Source of the DNA: Panaeolus papilionaceus
Lineage: Eukaryota > Basidiomycota > Agaricomycetes > Agaricales
Reading direction: 5' to 3'
DNA length: 64,000 nt
Assembly (NCBI GenBank): GCA_015501605.1
Contig: JADNRZ010000046.1
Location: forward strand, 62,001-126,000
How positions within the stretch are numbered: position 1 is the first letter of the stretch; each line of letters starts with the position of its first letter. Under the pieces are notes generated by a model. The model did not search any database. It saw only the letters and a list, made by a program, of their open reading frames with translations, and had not been told where the DNA came from. Shown in pieces: positions 30,911 to 41,600 of this stretch. Position numbers and translations under genes: made by a program.

Positions 30911-33900
30911 ATGAGTCAACACCCAAATGTCATACCCCTTGATACCAAAAAGAAAAGAAAGAAAAGGGAGGAGCATAATATTGTTGCTTCTATGCATCCA
31001 TCCTCTTCTACACCTGGAAATGCATCCCAATCCCAATCCCAATCCCAGCCTTCTCATCCCAATGAACAGAAATACTACTTCCAACAACCTGGAAAAACCA
31101 CACGTAGTGGGCGCCAGGAGCTTGATCTTAGCAAAATACAGAAACCCCCTAAGCCTAAACCCAAACCCAAACCTCCCATTAATCCTGCTACTATGCCTTG
31201 GCCTCCACCAACCAACACACATACACATGGTGATGGTGTTCACACTCACGATTATCATGCTGCCACTCTTCCTGATGACAACTGGCATGGAATGGGAGAT
31301 CGCCCTGCCTTTCAAAGCAAGGTATTACCATATTAGATGTCAATCTGAAGAGCATTTTCCCCCATACTGACATCACAAATACAGAACCAAGGTGACTACA
31401 TCAAGGAGTTCATAGACCATGTTGGAGAAGCAATTCCAGCATACATTCATCATGAATATCTTCATCCTGATAACCAAATTTGTGGCCATTGTAAAGATGA
31501 CACAACTACCAATTTTGCTATATGGCGTTGCAGAGATTGCTTTGTACCTCATGCTCTCTGTCGTGGCTGCATTCGCAAGCAGCATCTCCACAATCCTTTC
31601 CACAAGATTGAGTGCTGGACTGGCAATCATTTCCGAAGGGCTGCCCTGTGGGAAGTAGGACTTTATGTTGTTGCCCCTCATCAAGATCTTCAGAACTTGT
31701 GTGGATCATTGAAAAACATGGTTGCAGTGGAGGAACAGAAGCAAAGAACAATTGACGAAGAACAACAAAAAGAGATTGCCATTCATGTGTTCCCAATTGG
31801 TGAGTTTCTGAATTTCTGTGTAGTTCTCATCTAACTTTTGAACAGGCTTTCCAATGGATGGAGTGTCAGAATCTGGTCACATAAGTATTGAAGCGGCTGC
31901 TCCAGCTGCTTTCAATGATTTACAAGATTGCACTCATCACTCTTGACAGGATGCCAAGTCAGGCAGCCCAGATCAACCGGCTGCCCCAGCTGCTCATGAA
32001 ACGGACCAATATGCTAACAAAGTCAACCTGGCCGCCCCGGCTGCTCTCTGCAATATCTCCATGCCTGGCACTGCCAAGGTTGCAACCAGGCTTCTTTGAA
32101 GGGCAAGCAAAGGGAGGTGCAGCAGGAAGACTATGAACGGACGGAAGCACAGGAACAAGCCGATGAGGACCAGGAGGGGATCAATGACACAGAGGACGGA
32201 ATGGAAGTTGATGTCACCCTTGAAGCTGAAATTCATGCAGACATCGAGTTCGACAAGAAAATGGAGCAGGCGTATCGAGCGCACGGCCTCAAAAATTATA
32301 TCCGGCCGGAGGAGTTTCTCTACCAGCATGCGGCTGCTTTTGAGGGCCAACAAGCATCCAAGGTTGAAGTCATTGATCCTGATGTTCGTCAACCATCTGG
32401 CTTGATGCGAGTTGCCCACACAAACGGCTACCACCGAATCAATTTTCTGCGGTGCTCGTGTCAAGGAGAGTCTAAAACATTTGGAGACTTTGTTGCAGCT
32501 GGTTTCATGCCAGCAAGCTTCTCTCAGGTCAATACACTTTTCACCAGGCAGCTGTTGGACTTTGCACGACTTGCCAATTTGGAGCTTGCAGCATCTGTGT
32601 ACCAGATACATCAATTACTGGTTAGACAAACGCAGCCGCTGGGCTACATTCTTGCAGATGACTTGTATCACTTGCTACGTCGGATGCTTCGACTGGATCG
32701 TTGGATGAAGAAGCTTAAATGGGCGGGATTCGGCCACTTGACGCAAGATCCTTTAAAACCGGCCGCTGGACAGTTATCCAACTTCTGTGCAGCATGCCCT
32801 CAGCCTGGCATTAACTTGCCAGCAGATTGGAAGAGCGATAAAAACCAGGTAGTCTACAGCCGCTCATTTGTTGCAGATGGGAACTTCAAGGCAGATCACA
32901 TTTCGGCTGCAACGCGAGCAGATGAGACACCATTGTATGATGGTGGAGGCATGATGCCTCACTCTGACGCTTACAAGAATCACATTGAAAAGGCAACAGA
33001 GACCCGCATGGTAAGCTTGGAGGGTTGTCTGGGTTGACAAGCTTCTAATTATTGGAACAGAAAGCACCATGTGAAAACACGTTCCGAGCCATTGAAGCAT
33101 CCTTGACAGCAAGCAAAGTCTGTGATGTGACGGGTGTTGTTGGCATTGCATGCGCCCGCCATGGCATTTACTGTCCTAATGGGCTTGTGGATCTCTACAA
33201 GGGAGAACAGCAAAAAAATGTTGATTATGCCTTTGTTCAGGCTCTAGTTCGAACCAACGTTGATGTCAAGCAGCGTGTCACAATTTTGTACGACATTGCT
33301 TGCCAGTATTCTATTCACCTACGGGCGCGAATTGACGGGATGCTGGCTGAGCATGGTCTGGAGCTTTTGGAAATCGACCGGGCAATTGGATTGTTCCATA
33401 TCCATGCCCACAAGGACAAGTGCTATTTCAGATATTCTCCATCGTTTATTCCAGGGCTTGGCATTGTTGATGGAGAAATCATGGAAACCAACTGGTCTGT
33501 TCTCAACAAACATTCCCGGGCACTCCGTACTGGACACCAGGTGGGTCGAGTGGAAGGGTTGGATGACTACACCAGCGACTTGAACTACAAACGGACGCTG
33601 CAAATGCCCGAGACCCTACGGAAGAAGTATTCGCTTGCTAAGACAATGTCAGCCGAACATAAGCTGGTCTTTGCAGAGGTCAGCCAAAAATGTCACCAGC
33701 ATGTTCAGGCGTGGACGGCTGCTATCGAGGAGGCAGAGTCAAAGCGCTTGGAGGAACCAGCTGTCATGGATATTTATGGTGCAGATTCCAACAAGATGAA
33801 GCTTTCGCCACCGGCCGCTCTGCCTGCCAGTGCTAGCTCGGATCTTCAAGAGTATCTCAACTTTGCATTCATTGTTGAGGATGCTCAGTAGGTGGTACCT

Positions 33901-34939
33901 GATCTATATCATGTTTGTGCACTGAAACATGGTTCTTCGTGCAGATCCCAGGTGGTGGAAATTGCGCAGAGAGCAACAAAAGACAACACGGGCGTTGAAG
34001 CAGAAAAGCTTGAAGCGGAACGCGAAAAGTTGCGCACAATGCTAGGCAAGCTACAGATTCTTGAAGCCAAGGGTGGAGTCCTCTATGAAGCAGCACCGGC
34101 CGATCTCCCACCTCCCAGTGTCACCGACGGCCTTCCAGAGCACAAAACTCTGTTCCTTCCTTCCAACAAAAATGTAAATGCTCAACAGACTTCAGTTGAG
34201 TGTGCTTGCCGAGTTCAACACCTTCAGAGTCTCTTGAAAGGCATTCGTGATCTTGTTGTTGAGCGCTCCCTCAAGTTTTCGCATGTCATGCAAAACAAGC
34301 CATCAAGTGGAGTCAAGACACGTTCGCAAGCGAAGACACAGCAGTTGGAAACACGCGTCAAAGTAATGGCACAATTGTACAGAAACAGCCGCAACAAACT
34401 TCTCAAGCTTAATCCGGATCATCATACCCTGCACATATTCCAGGAATTGAACGACAAAGATGTTCAAGCAAGTAGCCTGATGGTCAGTGGGAATTCCACT
34501 AGTTCACGTGGGATTTCAAAAGCTTTGTCTTGGATATGGCGTTCGCGGCTGCTAGCACGTGCACCCGATCAGCTTGGACAGGAAGATCGGAATTCATTGG
34601 ACTCGGTTGCTACGGAAGAATGTAGGTTCTTCGTTTACATGTTCATAGAACCCATCTCATGGTCAAAATTGATCAGTTTTGCGCGTGCATTGGCTGCGTG
34701 CACGGGCACTGTGCCAACGCTGGGAGGAAGAGGTTGAGTTAGTCACACATGAAATGGCTTGGGTTGTGCGATATTTTTTGTATCGTGCAGAGGGTTGGAA
34801 GCGGGCGGCTCTTGATCCAAAAACATCCAAACCGGCCAGTTGCTATGCATACCGCCAACAGCATGCTTGTTTGCGGATTGCAACTCATGCAGACATGATC
34901 TTTAAAACAGTCAATTCTCAATACCAGTCACCAATGTAG
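30911..34939 (+). CDS. KDZ-type transposase with cysteine cluster
   Basis: Supported exons are 30911-31321, 31385-31799, from 31846, 32023-33010, 33061-33887, 33945-34621 and 34677-34939. Exon 1 is basic and disordered. Exon 2 carries the CxC cluster (CGHCKDD, CRDCF, CRGC, then HNPFHKIECWTG), the cysteine module known to accompany KDZ transposases. A further CQGCN precedes the central domain. The RNase H-like core shows VADGNFKADH, then CARHGIYCPNGLVDLYKGEQ, ILYDIACQY and GIVDGEIMETNWSVLN, giving candidate acidic residues in DGNF, YD and DGE. The C-terminus has LRVHWLRARALCQRWEEEVE. The joint between 31846 and 32023 is unresolved: the frame meets a TGA at about 31945, and an 8-nt micro-exon or a real lesion is possible. 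Without that doubtful piece the protein is about 1,100-1,150 residues. Confidence 0.85.
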
Positions 34940-35144
34940 CCACAATCATGTAAAAAACATTCAAATCATCAATATATTCTTTAAGCAAAGCAATATGTAA
35001 AAGTGTGCGAGGGAGACTACATGTATCAAAAAAAAACCTAAAAAGTTAGAAGTCAGCTTGCGACACTCAAACACAACAAAATGATATGAAAGCACCTGAA
35101 AACCAAAGATGATGGCGTATATAAAATGCATGATCAACCGGCTG

Positions 35145-37099
35145 CTACTTGCCCAGGAGGGCATTTGCAAATCCATCGTCCTCGTCCTCCTCGTCCTCAT
35201 CCTCTTCCTCCTCATCATCTTCCTCATCGTCCTGGTCGTCCTCATCCCCTCCATCTTCCTCGTTGTCAATTCCCTTATCCAGAAGTGCCATCTCGACATC
35301 CTGCTGGACGACTGGTTGACCGGCCGCTCGGTTAGTCGCCTGCACCAATGCCTGGGCAAACGAATTATCATCCTCTTCCTCCTCAGTCTCATCGTCCTGC
35401 TCGCCCACTGGTTGTGGTGGAGCCTGCGCGGGTGCCCGGTAAGTCGCCTGAACGGCTGCAGCAAGGGCTGGTTTCAGCGACATTTTGGTTACGGCGAGGG
35501 CAGAAGCAAGGCCACCATCCGACTCCTCGTCATCGTCCAAAATTATGGGTGTGTCGGCAGTCCCAAGATGGGGGGGCATGCTCGACGCGAGGACCGCAAG
35601 CCCCCCATCGGATTCGGTGTTGTCATCCCCCTCCATATCATCATCTTCATCTGACTGATCAATATCGTCCATAATTTTCTTCAACCTGTCAGACCCATAC
35701 TGCACAGAATCGGCCCAGTTTGGTTCTCCTATTTGCAAGGGTTATGGATTTTGATCATTATGACACAAAAACGCTCACTGGATGTCACCAGCTGCTCATC
35801 TGACTTCTTGTCCTTCTTGGTAACTGATGCATTTGCAGATCCAGTCGGCTGCTCATTGCGCATGCGGCTCGAAGCAATTGATGGCTTCTGTGCTCGACGA
35901 ACCCCAGAGGCGGACCTCCACGCTGAGAGCGATTCCATAGGGCGTTCAGTGACAGCATCGGGTGCAGGAAGTGGCCTTCGAGCGCCCGCAAGGCTGATTG
36001 GTTTGTTGATGATGGGCACCAAGGACTCCATGCGTGTCTGGTCAGGATGCAGACCATCAGCAGGACTGGAGTAAGGTGACTCGACGTCCTGGCCATCTCT
36101 GGCAAGACTATTTCGCATGTGCAAGAGCCTGCTTTCAATGTCAAGGCCCTCATACCTTCGCCTTGTTTCCTCCCAGTTGTATACGTTGTCCATGCAACCG
36201 AGAATGTCGATGCCTGGAGCGGGACCCTCTGCGGGGTTGGTACTTGCCCATCGCCTGCCACGAACTCCAACGTAGAGGTCATTCCAGTTGTCCCAATCAG
36301 CAGCCAAACAGGTTGTTCTGACATTGGGTCGTTGGGGCATTTTCCACTGTGAACGGCGGCTGGTATGGGGATAGTCGCCCTCAGTCAAGGCCGCGTGCTC
36401 TGCCATTTTGAAAGCTGCATACGATTCCCAGAACTGCGCCATGGCATCAAATAAATTGTGATCTGATATGAAGGTGGTCTTGTTGATGGGGTCGAGCGGC
36501 TGGTCGATGTTAAAATCAGCGTCCATCCACCACGCGTCCACCCACTCCACATTTTCTGTAAGCCATGCACAGAAAATAGTGTGGTCGAACAGGCGATCAT
36601 CGATGCTGACTGGAAGATCTTCTTTCGAAGCAATACAGAATGCCGAAGACAAATACATTACGATTGGGGGGATGTCTAGTTTATGAGACCAACCGGAAGC
36701 GGCCGCAAGTCCAATATACCCCAAAAAATAACGCTTGGTGTACATCAGATAAGAACGATATGAATCAGCATCATGAAGAGCACTCACCAATTCATGCAGC
36801 AAACCTGTCTGGATCCAGGTAAGTCGTCTCATGCTCTCCTCAACATGTACCACACGGGCGTAGTCCATTCCATGTTGCAAAATCTGAGTCAAACGAAAGC
36901 CGGCATAGATAACAATGTTTTGAACTTTGAAATCGTCCTCCAACTCTCCATTGCTCTTGAAATTATCCAGCAGTTTGTCATTCTTGGTGTGAGTAAACAT
37001 AGTATAAAAGGGTGACTGCAAAGAAAATGCAAGATCTTTGGTGAGGGATGTGTTGTTGAGGAAGGATTGAGGATTTTTGGAGAGTGAAGCGTCAGTCAT
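35145..37099 (-). CDS. KDZ-element protein 3: uncharacterised with acidic tail
   Basis: Two exons (37099-35779 and 35728-35145) separated by a 50 bp GTGAGC...AATAG intron give 634 residues. The first 300 residues look globular and Trp-rich (for example FCAWLTENVEWVDAWWMDAD and AQFWESYAAFKMAEHAAL). They are followed by SQWKMPQRPNVRTTCLAADW and a Ser/Arg/Pro-rich linker with KKDKKSDEQ. The second exon encodes an extremely acidic tail with long Asp/Glu runs, ending DDGFANALLGK. The fold is not recognised. Acidic tails often bind basic proteins such as histones; that is only a suggestion here. It converges on the transposase gene with about 205 bp between stops, and its start lies close to the right inverted repeat. 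Confidence 0.75.
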
Positions 37100-37320
37100 G
37101 ATGGCTGTGTGCAGCTATCTGTGGATGATCACGAATCATCAATGGTGAGTGAAGACAAAAGATGATCCAAATGAAGCAGTATATCCCAGGATCATTTCTT
37201 CACGATTGGTAGCAGCTGGAATTCCACTTGGCTGCTTTGTCACATTTGTAATCATCGGCTGGGCTTTAGGTGAGCGATGCCAGCTGCTGGCAAACGCATG
37301 CTCTCTCCTGCTGGCTATAT

Positions 37321-38603
37321 CTATTTACAGATGCTGCTAAGTGTGCTAAATTGTCAGGCAAGAACCGGTTGCTGGCTTGCGACGAGTACTGATAGATCGG
37401 CTGCGATAATCCCGAATGGCCGCTCTTCATGTACAGGTAACAGACACTCGGCTGCTAGTGCACTCACAGTAGAGCTATCAGCTCCTCCTGCATTAACTAT
37501 TTCATCATTACTATTATTCTATTTTAAAGCATATTTGGAGAATACACAACGCCTGCTCGCCTACCCAGTCCCCAACCATTAGCTCAACCCGACCTGCTTA
37601 ACCCGCCTGCTACCTACCCTCCGCCTGCTTGCAACCCACCACACACCCGCTTGCTAGCTTTCCACCATCACCTTTTGGTTCAGCTGCTAAACTATTCGGC
37701 TGCTTAATGATCATGCACCATCAACGTCGCTTGCTACGACGACCAACCACGCAACCGCCTGCTCGCTTTCCACCCATCCCACAGCATGTGTGCTTGTTGG
37801 TGGTTCGGCTGCTGAATCAACTGGCTGCTTACGGATTATCAACTTCGCCTGCTACGCCTAACAACCACTGCTTGTTTGTTATTCACTGTTCCCACTCACC
37901 CGCCTGCTCGCTACGCATTTACGACCTGCTACCTACCTACCCACCCACTACCTACCCACCTACCTGCCTACCCACCACCTACCAACCACCCGCTAACTAC
38001 CCACCACCCGCCTGTTCGCTGCTCATTTACCACCCGCTACCTACCCACCTACTTACCACCCGCCTGCTTGCTGCCCACCTGCTACCTGCTACCTACCCAC
38101 CTACCCATCTACTTCCCACTGACTCGCCTGCTCGCTGTCCACCCGCTACCTACCCACCTACCTACCATCTACCCACCTACCTACCACCCGCTACTTACCC
38201 ACCACGCACCTGCTCGCTGGCCATTTACCACCTGCTACCTACCATCCGTCGCGGCCCACACGCCTGCTCCCTGCCACCCGCTACCTACCCACCACCTGTC
38301 GCTACCTACCTACCTACCCACCTACCTACCTACCCACCTACCTACCTACCCACCTACCTACCTACCAACCACTACCTACCCACCTACCTACCACCCGCCA
38401 TCTACCTGCTTGCTGCCCACCCGCTATCCACCTACCTACCTACCACCCACCCGATACCTACCTACCTACCACCCACCCGATACCTGCCCATCTACCCACC
38501 ACCCAACTGCACAATTCCACGGATTCCATAGACCCAACTCAGTTCTTGCCTTTTCATAATTCCATGGATTAACTCAGTTCTTGATGCATAGCTTACCTAT
38601 GTG
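37321..38603 (-). repeat. Right terminal inverted repeat of the KDZ element
   Basis: This is the reverse complement of 23793-25091 with small indels, so the C-rich strand is on top here (CTACCTACCTACCCACC words). It contains repeated CGGCTGCT words near 37442, 37684, 37698 and 37808, the complement of the AGCAGCCG words on the left. The inner limit is set where similarity fades, near CTATTTACAGATGCTGCTAA. Confidence 0.85.
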
Positions 38604-41600
38604 GATGGTCTTAGTTCAATGTTGAGAGACACTGGTGTGATTTTCCCAGCCTCAGTCTGTGTGTTGCTGACAGCATGCCAATTTCATCTTATCAGATCTG
38701 GACATCAATTACAGAAAAATGAGACCGATATGACAGGTATGTGTCTGCTACCAGTCTTCAGTACCGATGCTGATGTCTGACGATCGCCTCAAGGTCGACG
38801 TCGACTGATATTTCTTTCATGTGATCACGCGAGGAATGTGTTTTGAAGGTGCGTGTGGATAGTAAGATATGAGGACCTGCTATTGCTGGTGCCGAGTGTC
38901 AGGAAAGCTTAAAATGAAAGCCGAAAGGCAAGAAAGCTGAGACTAATTGGCATCGTTCTTTGGTCTTCGTAGTTGATTGAGCCGTGAATCGTCGAAGATT
39001 TGGGAAGCGTTGCTTTGAGGCTAGGTCTAACAGTAGAAGTACTCAAGCACGCTGTGCTGTGCTTCATGTGAATTACATTCACAGCAGACTTGATGTAAGC
39101 GATAGAACGTTTGGATGAGCAGAATCGTGGGGAGGAAATGGTTGGGTTGCGCAAAGAAATGAGTGGAGCCGAGAACGGGGGAAGCAACAATACCAACGAG
39201 TCAAATGGTACGATTCTCGTAGCCTCGACTACGTGCTCCATTGACTCAGGTAATTCTACGTGCTTTATCCAGTCACTGTCTATGCATTCGCACTCGAAGT
39301 CCATTGGAATCCGAAAGTTAGTTGGACACCGTACGGGATGAGAAATGGTGAGGAATCTTATGATGATTAGAAAGGGCTTCACGAATCATAATATTCTCTG
39401 TAGATAATGGGAGGCTAACAAAACAGTCATTGCATGTAGCCTACGTACATGCCTCATCTCCGGACTGTGACTTGACATGGGAAGGCGGGTTGTGAAAATG
39501 CAGCGCTTATTTCGAGTCTCGATACAAATATCGTTTCAAGGAGAATAGAGAATGTAATGTGAGTTTATGGTGAGCGGCCAATGGAGGACAGAATTTTATT
39601 GCGTTAGGGGGTGTATATTTTCCCTGGTCACTCATGTGAGACATGTTCATCTTGATGTTGGTCAAATCTCAGACCCACTATGCGGTTTGCCGGATAGACA
39701 CTCCTTATACACGTCTCCTGTTACCTTACCCTCTTCCGTTTCCACAGCACCAGGCTACTGTTGTGTCCCCGGCGCATCACTCACCTATCATCACCGACCT
39801 CGCGATATTGTTCGTCCACCATACACGATCACCATCTCCAACTGTACCACTGCGGGAGCCCAACACTTCGTATCTAGCCTTCCATTTCAACCCGTTCACG
39901 CTGCCGTACTCCATAGGAATCATGGGTCATAGAAGTGATGAAAGGTAGGAATTGGAAGAAAAGAGGGGTGATGTACCACGACCGGGTGACCTTGGCGATT
40001 GGGCAATGTGAACTTGAGCCACTTCGGCCCATCCTCTCGTAAAACATACCTGTGCGTTTGACGCTACCTTTCATGGTCCGGCTCAGATTATCAAGTTAGC
40101 ACTCTTGTGGGTAGCTCAAAAGATTCAATGTGAAGCGCGCTGGGGTCAATTCAAGTTGGCCATGAGGGCGAAACGATGTTGACTGATACGGAGCCATGTG
40201 CAGGACTGTATGAGGAAAAGGGGGCGTCGATATTTGATTTCCGGATTTATATCTCGTTAAAAAATTGTGTACGTGCGCTGGAGTTAGTGGTGTGGGATAA
40301 AGATGTGATTAGGAAGGAATACCTCAGAGAGGTGGCGATACCCCTTGAAGATTGGTTCTTGACCAGGCGAAAAACAAGCGAAGGACGCGTTAGAGAGCTA
40401 AATCTTTAAAGTGCTTTGAAAGAGCGTTCCGAGGGCGTAGCGGTGAAGCATAAGGGGAGAATTTTGCTTCTTCATTCCCAGTACTCCATCCCGTTTCTCG
40501 CATTACATTGCTCAGCGCCACCGCCGCCGACCTGGAACACTGTCTCTGTCGCCTCTTCGTCTCTGTCCACCTCATCTCTCTGGACTCCACTTAGGCAAGA
40601 AATTCACTCACTTCAATCAATGATTGGCGTATTCCTTCACCCGTATTGTTAGATATCGAGTATCAACATTGTCGCCGCCACCCAGGAATAAAATCCGAAT
40701 CAGCTCAAAGTTCACTCTTCGTCAAGTACGAACCAATGACGTCATCGAACAATAGCGTGAAATCACGCAAATAAAGAACGTCGATTTCTGACTGGCAAGG
40801 GGTATGTGAACGAAGAGCAGACATATTAAGATGAATTGGTCGTAGCCCGGGAGTTATGTTGAAGGCGGGGGGTGCAAGTGGGAGATTGTTTGTCGGTATT
40901 TGAACTCACCGCTGACATCAAGCCGTCAACCCAACAGGGTTTGTCCCAAACCATCATGGGCGTCGTGCTGCACCTGTGTTGAATGGTTGCTATTCTTCGT
41001 CACCTCATTCTTTCTATACTTTTCACTTTTGAATAGGACGTTCGTGGTCGACTGTGGAGGAAGAAATGCCTCAGCAGCGCTGTAGGTTGAAGTGGGTTGG
41101 ATGGGTTGACTGCTGGGTGTGGTCAGCCTATGTCGTCAGTGTAGGGGACCATGATGGAGGGGATGTGCAATCTGAACTTTCAATTGGCTTAGTATAGTTT
41201 TATGTGAGTACCATGGGGTCGTGTTTTACCTTCCCCGCTAACCTAGGCTCGTCATTTTCAGTGTACTTCTATAGCACAATCTCATCTGTTTTTTCTCAAT
41301 GAACTGGTTGACCTGTGATCTCGTCATCGTCGCTAAGGTTGCCCTCTGCTAGCCGGGCAGGGACTTTTTTCAGAGGTTTTGCGCGAATCAACAGGGTAAA
41401 ATGGGAACATGTACTCACGGGGATTGTTGAGAGAACACATACGCCTTGTTTTTCATACCACCCTTCAAGGCTTTGACTAATCGCCAAGTTTTAGACCGCA
41501 TTCCAATACACCCACCACGCGCGCTCGCTTCATTCATGATTTACCACCCAACACAACGAGAATTTCTTCAGTCCTACGCGTCTCTCGGCCAACGGTATAT

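Larger units (their letters stand above)
23793..38603. mobile_element. Giant KDZ (Kyakuja-Dileera-Zisupton) DNA transposon, 14.8 kb
   Basis: The ends begin CACATAGGTAAGC and finish with its reverse complement, and inverted identity continues inward for about 1.3 kb on each side. Between the inverted repeats lie four genes on alternating strands (25274-28293 plus, 28572-30772 minus, 30911-34939 plus, 35145-37099 minus). The third encodes a KDZ transposase with its cysteine cluster. The flanks are the 3' end of one X unit and the 5' start of another, so the element sits in the GTPase/X array. No target duplication is seen: the left flank ends GGTCAACA and the right begins GATGGTCT. KDZ elements are established in fungi; the four-gene load and minisatellite ends are what I see here. 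Confidence 0.85.

Noticed and set aside
23793..38603. A TET/JBP-type 5-methylcytosine oxygenase in the element
   Set aside because: KDZ elements in mushrooms are known to be associated with such genes, so I looked for an HxD...H double-stranded beta-helix pattern in the three accessory proteins and did not find one.
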